Program-made: the position numbers and the translations under genes
Assembly (NCBI GenBank): GCA_018222965.1
Contig: JAAEZH010000033.1
Coordinates: 1-58,117, forward strand
From: Bacteroidota bacterium
GTDB lineage: Bacteria > Bacteroidota > Bacteroidia > Chitinophagales > Saprospiraceae
Length of the DNA: 58,117 bases
Direction: 5' to 3'
In this document: positions 1 through 10,111 of the stretch, one piece after another
Numbering within the stretch: the first letter of the stretch is position 1
How the letters are laid out: each line of letters opens with the position of its first letter
Notes under the pieces: generated by a model
Databases searched by the model: none
What the model was told of the DNA's origin: nothing
The model's input: only the letters and a program-made list of their open reading frames with translations

Positions 1-9
1 AAAAAAAGA

Positions 10-44
10 ATCCCGAATCTTCCAATCATTGGAAAATTCGGGAT
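10..44. terminator. Strong hairpin, possible terminator of a gene outside the window
   Basis: The arms ATCCCGAAT and ATTCGGGAT, extended by TTCCAA/TTGGAA, form a long stem. Seven A residues lie to its left, so a T-tract exists only on the minus strand, yet no minus-strand gene ends here. It may serve a gene left of the window, or be a dispersed element. Confidence 0.4.
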
Positions 45-153
45 GACTCATGTTTGTTTTTGAGGAATTCCGAGAGTATCCGTTCCACCTGGCTTATTTT
101 TGGTTCCACCGGATAATTCTACCTTTGAAAAAACCGCATCCGCTTAAATTGGG

Positions 154-166
154 ATTCGCGGAAGCG
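154..166 (+). repeat. Short GNRA-hairpin motif, CGC variant
   Basis: ATTCGCGGAAGCG is a 3-bp CGC/GCG stem closing a GGAA loop. It is one of several related copies in the window, here 18 bases before the cation transporter start. Confidence 0.4.
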
Positions 167-184
167 GTAAAAAGTTTCCCATAA

Positions 185-1069
185 ATGGCAGATAACAGGA
201 AAAAGGCTATAAACACTACCTGGGTAAGTATTATCGGAAATGCTTTACTGGCTATTGTCAAAGGTGTGACCGGTTTTCTGGGCAATTCTTATGCCCTTGT
301 TGCGGATGCCATTGAGTCTCTTACAGATGTTTTTTCCTCTTTACTCGTCCTTTTTGGATTGCGTTATTCCACCCGGCCACCGGATGAAAATCATCCATAT
401 GGACATGGAAAAGCAGAACCCCTGATCACCTTTGTCGTGGTGGGCTTCCTGATTACTTCTGCCACGATTATCGCTGTCAAAAGCATTCAAAACATCCAGA
501 CACCCCATGAAGTCCCGGAGCGATACACGCTCCTGGTTTTGGGGATTGTAGTCGTGATAAAAGAATTGTTTTACCGCTTCGTGTCCAAACGCGGAGATGA
601 AACCAACAGCAGTTCCCTCAAAGCGGATGCCTGGCACCACCGAAGCGATGCGATTACCTCACTCATGGCTTTTTTGGGCATTTCTGTCGCCATCTATTTT
701 GGAGAAGGCTATGAAACGGCAGATGACTGGGCAGCGCTGTTTGCTTCCGCCTTCATTGTGTATAATGCCTTTTTGATTTTCCGACCGGCACTTAGCGAGA
801 TTATGGATGAGCACCTCTATGATGAGCTGGTAGAAAAAATCCGGAATGTTGCATTGGAGGTCCCCGGTGTGGTTGCCACCGAAAAATGTTATGTCCGCAA
901 ATCTGGTCTTTCCTTTCACGTCGACCTGCATTTGGTTGTCGACGGCTCCATAAGTGTACAGAAAGGACATGAAATCGCCCACAATTTAAAGGATGTGTTG
1001 ATGGATCGTTTTCCGGAAATCAATGATGTGCTGATTCATGTGGAGCCGGATATTATGCCTGAAAAATAA
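185..1069 (+). CDS. Cation diffusion facilitator family transporter
   Basis: This 294-residue protein belongs to the CDF family, inner-membrane antiporters that export divalent metals such as Zn2+, Fe2+, Mn2+ or Cd2+ in exchange for protons. The N-terminal two thirds carries about six hydrophobic segments. The two family metal-site regions are visible: an Asp-containing DAIESLTDVFSS near residue 40 and HHRSDAITS near residue 153. HPYGHGKAEP near residue 70 is the usual loop signature. The C-terminal ~90 residues form the cytosolic metal-sensing dimer domain and end in DVLIHVEP, a typical CDF ending. ATG is chosen because the family N-terminus starts right there. It stands alone and is followed by a terminator. 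The metal cannot be told from sequence. Confidence 0.93.
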   Translation: MADNRKKAINTTWVSIIGNALLAIVKGVTGFLGNSYALVADAIESLTDVFSSLLVLFGLRYSTRPPDENHPYGHGKAEPLITFVVVGFLITSATIIAVKSIQNIQTPHEVPERYTLLVLGIVVVIKELFYRFVSKRGDETNSSSLKADAWHHRSDAITSLMAFLGISVAIYFGEGYETADDWAALFASAFIVYNAFLIFRPALSEIMDEHLYDELVEKIRNVALEVPGVVATEKCYVRKSGLSFHVDLHLVVDGSISVQKGHEIAHNLKDVLMDRFPEINDVLIHVEPDIMPEK

Positions 1070-1070
1070 A

Positions 1071-1099
1071 AAAGCCCGTCCGAATATCGAACGGGCTTT
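1071..1099. terminator. Bidirectional terminator between convergent genes
   Basis: AAAGCCCGT and ACGGGCTTT form a perfect 9-bp stem with A and T runs on both sides. It lies directly after the cation transporter and 20 bases before the stop of the converging giant protein gene, so it can serve both. Confidence 0.85.
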
Positions 1100-1101
1100 C
1101 T

Positions 1102-1115
1102 GCCTTTCGGCGAAT
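1102..1115 (-). repeat. Short GAAA-hairpin motif, GCC variant
   Basis: GCCTTTCGGCGAAT on the plus strand reads ATTC-GCC-GAAA-GGC on the minus strand. This is an intergenic copy of the dispersed motif, beside a terminator. Confidence 0.5.
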
Positions 1116-1121
1116 GGATAA

Positions 1122-4100
1122 TTACCGAACTATGGTAATATCTCCTTTGAATATTTCTACTCTTCCGTCGATCAGTTCCACTTCAGCATACCAGACAAAG
1201 ACACCCGGATTAAGTCGTTTGCCTCTGTGCGTGCCATCCCATCCGGCTGCCGGATCGTTTGGTTGGAAATTCTGGTAAGAGTGTACCGTTTCACCCCAGC
1301 GGTCAAGTACCAGGAAGGTTCTGATGCGATTGATATTTGTTTCCCGTCCGAAGAGGTAGAACAAGTCATTCACACCGTCATCGTCTGGCGAAAAGATGTT
1401 TGGTGCGTAGATGGCTGGTCGCTCGTCTACTACCAGGTTTACTTCTTCCAGTGTCCGACAATCTCCAGCTACGATAATCTCTACGGTGTAAACCGTTGAT
1501 TGAAGCGGGGATGCTATCGGATTCAGACAGTCCGTACAATCCAGCCCTTCTGTTGGTGTCCAGGTAATGGATTGAATGTCCGTCTCCATGAAGTTGAGTG
1601 GAATCAGGTCTATCTGATAAGACTCTCCCTGAAGCACTTCCACTTCTGTTTCGGTGAAAATTTCTACAGGTTCCGGAACATCAATAAAGGCCTGTACTAC
1701 ACCAGACTCACAACCCAGCGCATCCTGAACCATTACGTTGTAATCGCCTTCATCCAGATTTACAAAAACAGGACTGCTGAAGAATGTCTCTCCATTGTCG
1801 ATAGAGTAAATGTAAGGCGGCGAACCAGCTTCTACATTCGAAACCTCAATAACGCCCAGGTCATCGCTACAAAGCGGCTGCTGAGAATCTACATCCGGGT
1901 CGGTTGGATTGTCTTCGGTGATGGTTACTTCATCCGAATTTTCACAACCATTGTCGAGGTTGGTTACCAGGAGGTTGTAAGTACCACCGGTAGAAATAAC
2001 AGGACTCAGGCTGGTAGTGTTGTTTTCCAAAACACCGTCAGCGGTTGTCCATTCAAACTGCAGGTTAGTACTGTTTGCTGTTGCTGTTCCGTCGAGTAAA
2101 ACTTCGTCTTCGTTACAAGGCAATACAAATCCGGCACCGGCATCTACGGTTGGCAATTCCACATCTTCCTGTACTACTACATCTTCTTGCGTAGTACAAC
2201 CATTGTCATCGTTTTCAATGAGAAGCGTGTATGTTCCCGGCTCATCGACCTCGGCTTGCAGGCTGTTGGCGCCGGAAACAATATTTCCGTTTAGCGTTGA
2301 CCAAACAGGTAGGAAGTTGGCTCCGCTGCTGGATGCGCTGGCATCAATGTCTACACTCAGGATTGTACAAGTCAGCAGGTTAGGATTGGCAATCAGCAGG
2401 GTAGGAGGTGTCACATCCTCATCAACTGTAACAGAGGTTTGCTCCACACAGCCATTGTCCATGTTTTCAATGATCAGGGTATAAGTTCCTGGTTCATCGA
2501 TTTCCGGATTGAGGCTGGTTCCGCCGTTGAGGATATTCCCATCTGCCGTAGTCCAATTATATACAAACTCCGGTCCGGCACTGGAACCTGTTCCATCGAG
2601 GTTGAGGCTCAGTGTCTCACAAGTCAGGATGTCATTGACAGCAGAAACCGCGGTTGGCAATTCTACATCTTCATCAATAGTTACCAGATCGGTAGATTCA
2701 CATCCATTGGTCAGGTCGGTCACGAGAATCTCGTAGGTACCCGGCTCGTCGATCAGTGGATCAATTGCGTCCGGTCCTCCGATGATGTTGCCATCAGCGG
2801 TTGTCCAGAGGTAACTGAAATCTGGTCCTGCGGAAGAACCAACACCACTCAAATTGAGTTGAGTTACGGTACAGGTAAGAAGCTCCGGATTGCCGGCCTC
2901 TGCCATCGGCAAAATGGTATCGATCTGCACGTCTACGTCTGTGGTACTTACGCAGTCATTGTCTACATTAGTTACCATGAGCGTATAGGTTCCTGCCTGA
3001 TCCACAGTTGGGTTGAGGCTGGTTCCTCCATTGAGGATATTTCCATCAACTGTTGACCAGTCGTAGGTGAAGTTTGCTCCTACATCGGTACCCGTTCCAT
3101 CAAGAACAACAGTCGTTTCCGTACAGGTGATGGGTTCATCTGCTGCAGCTGAAACGATTGGGAAATCAGCGTTAAGGGTTACTTCTGTTTGAGAAGTGGC
3201 GCTACATCCGTTATCGATATTGAATACTTCCAGGATATAAGTACCTGGGAGATCAATTTCAGGATTGAGGGTGTTGCCACCTGCAACGATATTTCCATCA
3301 ACGGTTGACCAGCTGTAAGTGAAGTTTGGTCCGACATCTGCCGTACCATCCAACATAAGTTCGGTAACGGAACAGCTCAGCTCTTCCTCCATACCGGCAT
3401 CTACCGTAGGATCTGTAAAATCTTCATCAACCACTACAGTGCTCATATCTTCACAACCATTGTCGTTGTTGAAGATAGTCAGGGTATAAGTACCAACTGC
3501 ATCTACATCCGGATTTTGCGTATCGGCTCCGCCCAGAATATTACCGTCGCTTGTGCTCCAGGTATATTCGAATTCGGCACCAGCCGAAGAACCGGAACCA
3601 TCCAGTTGAATTTGCGGATTGTAACAATTGAGCAATCCGGGCTGACCCGGGTCAACAACTGGAAGTGTTTGGTCAAAGTCGATAAGTACATCTGAAGTAT
3701 TGATACACCCGTTGTCTGTGTTGGTTACCTGCAGTTGGTAGGTACCACCTGCATCGACAACCGGACTGGGAGTATCTCCGTCGGAAACGATATTGCCATC
3801 GGCAGTGCTCCAGAGATAATCTACCGGATCTCCGCCGGCATCAGCTGAACCATTCAGCGAAATACTCGGATTGAAACAGTTGATCACATCTGTGGCGCCG
3901 GCATCTACTATTGGAAGAACAAAGTCTGAAGGCACCACTACTTCTGTCTGAGACGCACATCCGTTTTCGTTATTTACAATCACCAGAGTATATGTTCCCG
4001 GTTGATCTACGGTTGGATTGAAGGTGTTATCGTCGGCTACAATATTACCGTCTGAAGTAGACCAGTTGATATTAATATCCGGCAATCCACCAGCTTCCGA

Positions 4101-7100
4101 ATCGAGGATAACGGAATTGATATCGCAATTCAGTTCATCCGGAGAAGCGATGGAAATATTTGGTGAAATGGTATCCGGAGTCACTGTAAATGTCGTACTG
4201 GACATACAGAAACTAACCGTATCATTTACCACCAGGGTATAAGAACCAGCCTGATCGACTACGGCCGTAAAATCATCCGGATTGTCGATAATGTTTCCGT
4301 CTGGCGTAGACCAGGTATAAACGATGTCAGCTCCTTGCGTACTACCTGAACCATCCAGGGTTACCGAGTTGAAATCACAGTTGAATGGGTTAGAAGCTGT
4401 AACGGCGGTTATCGGCACATCCGCATCCTGTACTACATCGACAGACTCTGTAGCTGTACACTGATTAATGGTATCTGTAACCGTCAGGGTATAGGTTCCC
4501 TCCAAATCTACGATCGGATTAAGGGTACTACCTCCAGATGCGATATTCCCGTCAGCGGTTGTCCATTCATACACAAAGTTTGGTATCTGGCCATTGGCAT
4601 CGCCCTGAAGTTCTACAGTAGTCTCTGTACAGGTGATGGATCCATCCGGACCGGCATCAATAACCGGCACATCTGTATTTTGCACAACCGTGGTTTGTTC
4701 CTCATCAAAACAATCGTTTGAGGTATCATAAACCAACAGCGTATAAGTTCCCGGTGCATCAATTTCTGGTGTGGAGGTATCATCGCCATTGATGATGTTT
4801 CCATCCGGAGTCGTCCAGGTATAAGTAATCGTTCCGCCTGTGGTGGAAGCACTACCGTCGAGGATAATCGTCGGATCGGCACATCCCATAAGGATTGGAG
4901 GTTCGATTTCCGAATCGATAATGCTGACGTTTTCTGTAACCACCACGGTATCAGAAGATTCACAGGTGTTGTCTGTATTTACGGTTTCTAATACGTAAGT
5001 ACCTGGTGCATCCACCTCAATAATAGTGGTATCTGTGACGGTAATAATATTGCCATCAGGGGTTGACCACTGATAAACAATACTTCCGCCTGTATCTGAA
5101 TTGGATCCATCCAGGTCAAGAGTCAGCACACTACAGGTGAGTTCACCATCCGGACCGGCATCAGTCTGTGGAATGATAAAGTCTTCCGTTACGGTTACAG
5201 AGCTAATCTCTTCACAACCATTGTCATCATTAATAACCGTCAGTTCATAGGTACCTGCGGCGTCAATGAGTGGCTGCAGGGTATTGGTGCCACTTACAAA
5301 GTTTCCATCTGCAGTGGCCCAGGTAAAGGTCAGGTTTTGACCGCCGCCAATATTCGCGTTAAGCTCAAATTCCTCCAGCGAACAGTTGAGCTCATCTACC
5401 GGGTCCAGCATAATAAAAGGCTGATCGGCATCGGCGTCAACGGTTACGGTTTCTGTCGTTGCACAGTTTGTATTCGTATTGAGTACGGTTAATTCATAAG
5501 TGCCGGCGCTGGTTACGGTTGGCATCGGACCATCGCCTCCACTGGAAATGGTGCCGTCTGTTGTACTCCAGGTATAGGTGTATTGCGGTCCGGAATCAGA
5601 TCCGGAAGCATCCAGGATTACCTGAGGGTCGGTACATGAAAGGGTAGGAGGAGCAATAATATCCACAAAAGGCAATATTACATCTCCGGTTATATCAACG
5701 GTGCTGACTTCCGTACAGCCATTATCTGTATTCGTAATGGTTAGTGTATAAGTTCCTGCCAAATCCACTTCTGGCATTAAGCTGTCATCGCCCGAAATTA
5801 TATTTCCATCGGATGTTGTCCAGGTATAAGTAAAGTTGCCTCCGGAAGAAGATCCTGAAGCATCGATGACAATTTGCGGATTGGTACAGTCGATTTCCAC
5901 GGGTGGCTCAATATCAATTACAGGCGGAGCCACATCGATATCCACAGTAACTTCTGAAGTATCAGAACAACCATTGGAACCATTGAAAATCAGAAGCTGA
6001 TAGGTGCCTGATTGATCCACAAGGGGTTCTAGAGTATTCCCTCCTGAAACAATATTACCGTCAGCGGTTGTCCAGACATAGGTAAAGTTAGGCCCCATGG
6101 AAGAATTGGTGCCATCCAGGATCACCTCATTGGCGACACAATCAATAAATTGTTCCGGGCCGGCATCAGCCAGTGGAGCGTCCGCATTCTGAGTAACGAC
6201 CACTTCATCCGTTGAAACACAACCATTTTGGGTATTGGTAACTGTAATAGTATAAGTACCTGGTTCATCAACAAATGGTGCCTGAGTAGTTGCTCCACTC
6301 ACGATATTACCGTCATTGGTGGTCCACTGATAACTAAACATCCCGGGAGGGCCGGAAGATCCAAAGCCTGATAACGGAATTTGCGGAAGCGCACAGTTCA
6401 GCTCTAAATCCTGGCCTGCATCTGCAACCGGCAGAGCAGTGTCTTCTACTACAATAATGTCTGTTTCTGTAGTACAACCCGTAAGGTCATTGGTGACCAA
6501 CAGATTATAGGTTCCATCCTGATTAACAGTGGGATTCAGGGTGTTTCCACCAGACACGATATTTCCATCTGTAGTTGACCATTGATAGCTAAAATTGCCA
6601 CCCGTACTGGAACCGGCACCGTTGAGTATGACTTCGCTGGTAACACAGGTAATATCTCCTGCAGGATTTATTATAGCTGTCGGATTGGGCTCCACATCGA
6701 TGTCGTAGCAAACCTCCGTTGGGTTGCCAAAACAAGCGTTGGCTACAGTAAGACAAAGGGTAGTAGAACCAGGAACCGGCCAGGTGATATCTACCGTATT
6801 TCCATTATTGGTAATGCTGCCAATCAGTGGATTCATTTCCCAATTGTACAGGGTAGCTCCTTCTACAGGTGGAACGGAATAAGTAGTAATGTCATCCTGA
6901 CAAACTACCTGATCACCTGTAATCGCACCCGGATCATCGGGCTGGTTACCAACGGTGTTGCCTTCGATAACATTTACGGTGTAATCACAAACATCACCCC
7001 CACAGCCATCTACCACGATCCAGTAGATTTCACCAACGATAAAGTTGTTGGCACTCAATACAAAGGCCGTATTCGAACAGCCACATTGCGTATCCATAAC

Positions 7101-7439
7101 CGGACCACCACAACCATAATACATGGCTGCTTGAAGTCCCTGGTTAGGCGGTGCACTTGTACAATTGGTCGGAACAATCTCTATAGAAATAGTTGTGGAG
7201 CCTGCATAAAAGGCAAACCATTCATCATTGTTTAGTACGTTGCCGGGACAACCGGGAAACGTTTGTTGAATATTGTTGTCGTTAATCGTTGCACAGTATC
7301 CATCCAGATCCTCACAAAGGATAGGCGCTTCCGGACAAGTGTCTCCCGGAGAAGGGAACCCTGGTGGAGGGCATTGTCCGAAGGCCGGGATGGCATACAG
7401 GCTTAAGAATAAGGCTAGTATAGTCAAGGTTTGCTTCAT
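1122..7439 (-). CDS. Giant repeat-containing surface protein with gliding-motility-associated C-terminal domain
   Basis: The protein has 2105 residues from the ATG at 7439. That start is chosen because MKQTLTILALFLSLYAIPAF is a clear signal peptide, whereas the longer reading frame adds 28 basic residues that do not fit. The mature N-terminus is a Cys-rich domain (about residues 25-165) common in T9SS proteins. A PKD-like segment follows, then 19 tandem ~90-residue modules, each with W-S/T-T-x-DGNI, a V/I-D-x-x-GTY strand and N-x-x-N-x-C. The last ~95 residues (YAPNIFSPDDDGVNDLF, LDRWGE, WDGT) are the CHU_C domain, TIGR04131, a type B T9SS sorting signal. It is therefore exported by T9SS and attached to or shed from the surface, probably as a long adhesive stalk. 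The ligand is unknown. It converges on the cation transporter gene. Confidence 0.9.
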   Translation of the reverse strand: MKQTLTILALFLSLYAIPAFGQCPPPGFPSPGDTCPEAPILCEDLDGYCATINDNNIQQTFPGCPGNVLNNDEWFAFYAGSTTISIEIVPTNCTSAPPNQGLQAAMYYGCGGPVMDTQCGCSNTAFVLSANNFIVGEIYWIVVDGCGGDVCDYTVNVIEGNTVGNQPDDPGAITGDQVVCQDDITTYSVPPVEGATLYNWEMNPLIGSITNNGNTVDITWPVPGSTTLCLTVANACFGNPTEVCYDIDVEPNPTAIINPAGDITCVTSEVILNGAGSSTGGNFSYQWSTTDGNIVSGGNTLNPTVNQDGTYNLLVTNDLTGCTTETDIIVVEDTALPVADAGQDLELNCALPQIPLSGFGSSGPPGMFSYQWTTNDGNIVSGATTQAPFVDEPGTYTITVTNTQNGCVSTDEVVVTQNADAPLADAGPEQFIDCVANEVILDGTNSSMGPNFTYVWTTADGNIVSGGNTLEPLVDQSGTYQLLIFNGSNGCSDTSEVTVDIDVAPPVIDIEPPVEIDCTNPQIVIDASGSSSGGNFTYTWTTSDGNIISGDDSLMPEVDLAGTYTLTITNTDNGCTEVSTVDITGDVILPFVDIIAPPTLSCTDPQVILDASGSDSGPQYTYTWSTTDGTISSGGDGPMPTVTSAGTYELTVLNTNTNCATTETVTVDADADQPFIMLDPVDELNCSLEEFELNANIGGGQNLTFTWATADGNFVSGTNTLQPLIDAAGTYELTVINDDNGCEEISSVTVTEDFIIPQTDAGPDGELTCSVLTLDLDGSNSDTGGSIVYQWSTPDGNIITVTDTTIIEVDAPGTYVLETVNTDNTCESSDTVVVTENVSIIDSEIEPPILMGCADPTIILDGSASTTGGTITYTWTTPDGNIINGDDTSTPEIDAPGTYTLLVYDTSNDCFDEEQTTVVQNTDVPVIDAGPDGSITCTETTVELQGDANGQIPNFVYEWTTADGNIASGGSTLNPIVDLEGTYTLTVTDTINQCTATESVDVVQDADVPITAVTASNPFNCDFNSVTLDGSGSTQGADIVYTWSTPDGNIIDNPDDFTAVVDQAGSYTLVVNDTVSFCMSSTTFTVTPDTISPNISIASPDELNCDINSVILDSEAGGLPDININWSTSDGNIVADDNTFNPTVDQPGTYTLVIVNNENGCASQTEVVVPSDFVLPIVDAGATDVINCFNPSISLNGSADAGGDPVDYLWSTADGNIVSDGDTPSPVVDAGGTYQLQVTNTDNGCINTSDVLIDFDQTLPVVDPGQPGLLNCYNPQIQLDGSGSSAGAEFEYTWSTSDGNILGGADTQNPDVDAVGTYTLTIFNNDNGCEDMSTVVVDEDFTDPTVDAGMEEELSCSVTELMLDGTADVGPNFTYSWSTVDGNIVAGGNTLNPEIDLPGTYILEVFNIDNGCSATSQTEVTLNADFPIVSAAADEPITCTETTVVLDGTGTDVGANFTYDWSTVDGNILNGGTSLNPTVDQAGTYTLMVTNVDNDCVSTTDVDVQIDTILPMAEAGNPELLTCTVTQLNLSGVGSSAGPDFSYLWTTADGNIIGGPDAIDPLIDEPGTYEILVTDLTNGCESTDLVTIDEDVELPTAVSAVNDILTCETLSLNLDGTGSSAGPEFVYNWTTADGNILNGGTSLNPEIDEPGTYTLIIENMDNGCVEQTSVTVDEDVTPPTLLIANPNLLTCTILSVDIDASASSSGANFLPVWSTLNGNIVSGANSLQAEVDEPGTYTLLIENDDNGCTTQEDVVVQEDVELPTVDAGAGFVLPCNEDEVLLDGTATANSTNLQFEWTTADGVLENNTTSLSPVISTGGTYNLLVTNLDNGCENSDEVTITEDNPTDPDVDSQQPLCSDDLGVIEVSNVEAGSPPYIYSIDNGETFFSSPVFVNLDEGDYNVMVQDALGCESGVVQAFIDVPEPVEIFTETEVEVLQGESYQIDLIPLNFMETDIQSITWTPTEGLDCTDCLNPIASPLQSTVYTVEIIVAGDCRTLEEVNLVVDERPAIYAPNIFSPDDDGVNDLFYLFGRETNINRIRTFLVLDRWGETVHSYQNFQPNDPAAGWDGTHRGKRLNPGVFVWYAEVELIDGRVEIFKGDITIVR

Positions 7440-7876
7440 AACAGCATGTTTAGTGGCTACAGTTTTTTTGCCTCCAGGCAAATACATCAAATGATTTGGC
7501 TTGGGATAAGTTTTAATCGGCAATGTGTTGCCGAATAGCTGGTATAGGCCGGTTAGGATTGGTTTAAGGTGTCATTTTTATTTCCGGCCTGAATATAGGA
7601 TACCTTTAGATAAAATAATGATGCCTTAATATAGAAATATTATCATTTTAACATACGTGTCAGTTGGCTTCTTGCGCCCCGCATCCTTTCAAAAGCCTTC
7701 ATTTTGTTGCTTGCTGACATTTGTGCAATTTGCCCGGTAATTATTTGGATATAAAAAGAATTCTTCAGCAAAGGTCGTTTTAATTTTTGGCTTTCGCCGA
7801 ATAGAGATTTATACCCGCTTCGAAGCCGGGGAATCCTTTGGTTTAACGTATATTTCTGACAGAAAAATTGCCTTTT
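7440..7876. other. 437-bp divergent intergenic region
   Basis: This spacer separates the divergent giant-protein and peptidase genes and should hold both promoters. I found no clear match to the Bacteroidota -7 element TANNTTTG in the right orientation. TATATTTC near 7848 is the nearest for the peptidase. One dispersed hairpin motif lies at 7789. No reading frame here looks coding. Confidence 0.5.
7789..7802 (-). repeat. Short GAAA-hairpin motif, GGC variant
   Basis: GGCTTTCGCCGAAT reads ATTC-GGC-GAAA-GCC on the minus strand. It is an intergenic copy about 75 bases before the peptidase gene. Confidence 0.5.
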
Positions 7877-9196
7877 ATGTTTCGTATCTCCCTTTTACTT
7901 CCGGTCCTGCTTTTTGTTTCCTTTGAATTTAGTGCTCAAGAAACTTTCTCTGCCCTTGAGCAGAAACTGTTTGAGATGCCTGATGTCATGTTTGAAAAAT
8001 TGGATGACAGTGATCCGGAAGCACTGGTTTATAAAATCCAGGTCAAACAACCGCTGGATCATAATAATCCTGAAATGGGATGGTTTTGGCAAAGAGCCTT
8101 TCTAACTCATCGCGGCTTTGACAATCCTACCCTGATCTGTACCGAGGGATACAACCGGCCCCGAAACCGTACTTATGAACTGAGCCTGCTTTTGCAATCC
8201 AATCAAATTGATGTGGAGCATCGATTTTTCGGAACCAGTAGGCCCGATAGCCTGGATTACCGGTTTTTAAATCTGGAGCAGGTAACGGCCGACCTCCACA
8301 AGATCAATACGCTTTTTAAAGAGATTTATGCCGGAAAATGGGTGAGCACAGGCATTAGCAAAGGGGGATCCACTACCATTTTCTACCGATACTTCTATCC
8401 CGAAGATGTTGACGTAAGCATACCCTATGTCGCACCGATCAACATTGCCTATGAGGAACCTCGAATTTACCAGTTTTTGGATACCATTGGCACCGATGCC
8501 TGTCGCAAGGCGTTGTTGGCTTTTCAAAAAAGGTTACTGAAAAACCGGGAGGCTGTTTTACCGCTCATCCGATTTTATAGCTATGGTGCCGGCTACGAGT
8601 ACACCTACCTAAACCTGGAAGAAGCCTTCGAATATGCTGTTCTGGAATATCCTTTTTCTTTTTGGCAGTATGGCCAGGATTGTGCCGCTATTCCCGATAA
8701 AACAACCAATTTGGAGGATGCGGTAAAATACTTCCTGGGCGTATCAGATATTGGATTTTTCAGCGATGCCCCTATGGTTGGCTACGGTTCGCATTATTAC
8801 CAGGCTGCTACAGAAATGGGATATTACGGTTATGAAACAGAAGATTTTAAAGGTTTATTGAAAGCACTTCCCATGCAGCCACATCCCCATGCCGCTTTTA
8901 TGCCCAATAAGATCGAGGTGCCCTTCGACGGAAGTCTGCTAGAGGCCGTAAATGAATGGCTGCCTGTAAACGGAGATCAGTTTATTTATATCAATGGAGC
9001 TATTGACACCTGGTCAGCCTCTGCAGTAGCTCCTAATGACCAGTCGGATGCCCTTTGGTTCTTTATGGACGACAAGCACCACGGGAATGCCCGAATCAGA
9101 AATATGAGTGTGGCCGATCAGGATAAATTGATTGGTGCCCTGGAGCGATGGCTGGACATGGAAATCGATAAAAGCAATCTGCCGGATGGGGAATAA
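7877..9196 (+). CDS. Secreted S37-type serine tripeptidyl aminopeptidase-like protease
   Basis: The 439-residue protein resembles peptidase family S37 (PS-10 type), alpha/beta-hydrolase-fold exopeptidases that cut short peptides from protein N-termini. The ATG at 7877 is preferred over a TTG three codons upstream because it begins the signal peptide (MFRISLLLPVLLFVSFEFSA). The nucleophile elbow GISKGGST is near residue 160. An Asp in DTWSASA (near residue 376) and a His in DDKHHGN (near residue 396) complete the likely Ser-Asp-His triad. Export should place it in the periplasm or outside the cell. No T9SS C-terminal domain is visible. The stop abuts the stop of the converging AraC gene with no spacer. 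The family call is good; substrate specificity is not known. Confidence 0.8.
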   Translation: MFRISLLLPVLLFVSFEFSAQETFSALEQKLFEMPDVMFEKLDDSDPEALVYKIQVKQPLDHNNPEMGWFWQRAFLTHRGFDNPTLICTEGYNRPRNRTYELSLLLQSNQIDVEHRFFGTSRPDSLDYRFLNLEQVTADLHKINTLFKEIYAGKWVSTGISKGGSTTIFYRYFYPEDVDVSIPYVAPINIAYEEPRIYQFLDTIGTDACRKALLAFQKRLLKNREAVLPLIRFYSYGAGYEYTYLNLEEAFEYAVLEYPFSFWQYGQDCAAIPDKTTNLEDAVKYFLGVSDIGFFSDAPMVGYGSHYYQAATEMGYYGYETEDFKGLLKALPMQPHPHAAFMPNKIEVPFDGSLLEAVNEWLPVNGDQFIYINGAIDTWSASAVAPNDQSDALWFFMDDKHHGNARIRNMSVADQDKLIGALERWLDMEIDKSNLPDGE

Positions 9197-10111
9197 TCAG
9201 GAAGCAGGTTTGTTCAGTTTGATTTGATATTCTTTCGGCGAAAGCTGCTTCTTACGCTTAAATACCCGATTGAAATAAGACAGGCTGTTAAAGCCACATT
9301 GCATATAAACCTCTTTGATCTTTCGTTTGGGATCATGTAGCAGGCTGGCAGCTAGTTTGATGCGTTCGTTGTTGATGAAATCAACCGGTGAAATGCCCAA
9401 TTCGTTTTTAAAAACCCGGTGGAAATTAGATTCGCTCATGTAAGCCTTGCTGCTTAATTCTTCTATGGTTAAAGGCTTGTCCAGGTTTTTTCGGATGTAT
9501 TCAATGACAAATGCCAGGCGATTGGTCTGACCTGCATCCAGCGATTTTTCCATATAGGCTTTCCGCGATCCTGCCTGCAAGATCCGAACAATCAATTCCT
9601 GAAGCATCCCATTGACAAAGATGTCTTTGGATGGATGATTCTCCGTAAACAGGAATAAGAGTCGGTTGATGATCTGGTAGAGCGCCAGATCGTTTGTAAA
9701 ATGGAAGTTATAATCCATAAATTCCCATTCCCGCTCATCTGCTTTTCCCATGTTTTCATTCATAAGCATGATCACCTGCCGAATCTTCTCCTCCGAAATT
9801 GCCATAGCCAGACAACGGGTGGGGTCGTTTAACCGGGCTTCCGGAAAATCAATGCACATGAGTTCGTCAGCCGGCAGGATCAGCGATTCTCCCGGCAGAA
9901 AATCAAAGGATTGTTTATCTCTTAGATGCATGATCTTTTTACCGCTCAACATACTTGCCAAAACCGGATCATCAAATTGCAAAAGAATTTGCTCCGCCTC
10001 CTGATGCGTCTCAAACACATGCAGCGCTGCATTTTCCAGTGTATAGGAAGTCTGATTTTCCACCAGGGTTTCCAGTCTTCGGCCTTTATAGAAGTTTTTG
10101 GACAATTCCAT
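9197..10111 (-). CDS. AraC family transcriptional regulator
   Basis: The protein has 304 residues from the ATG at 10111; a TTG at 10147 would add 12. The C-terminal ~100 residues are a double helix-turn-helix AraC domain: KPLTIEELSSKAYMSESNFH is the first helix-turn-helix, and CGFNSLSYFNRVFKRKKQLSP with the following EY is the second, with the family signature. The N-terminal ~200 residues resemble the variable sensing region of AraC_N-type regulators. It is transcribed away from the aldehyde dehydrogenase/DUF779 pair, and a perfect 14-bp palindrome lies between them. Control of that operon in response to an aldehyde or alcohol is therefore likely, but this is an inference from position. Confidence 0.88.
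   Translation of the reverse strand: MELSKNFYKGRRLETLVENQTSYTLENAALHVFETHQEAEQILLQFDDPVLASMLSGKKIMHLRDKQSFDFLPGESLILPADELMCIDFPEARLNDPTRCLAMAISEEKIRQVIMLMNENMGKADEREWEFMDYNFHFTNDLALYQIINRLLFLFTENHPSKDIFVNGMLQELIVRILQAGSRKAYMEKSLDAGQTNRLAFVIEYIRKNLDKPLTIEELSSKAYMSESNFHRVFKNELGISPVDFINNERIKLAASLLHDPKRKIKEVYMQCGFNSLSYFNRVFKRKKQLSPKEYQIKLNKPAS

Noticed and set aside
2017-7235. Many long antisense frames inside the giant repeat protein gene
   Set aside because: They arise from the repeated, biased codon pattern of the modules. The minus-strand frame shows the domains and a signal peptide.
1122-7439. Repeats resembling a CRISPR array
   Set aside because: The periodicity is about 270 bases, in frame, and encodes protein modules; there are no short direct repeats with unique spacers and no cas genes.
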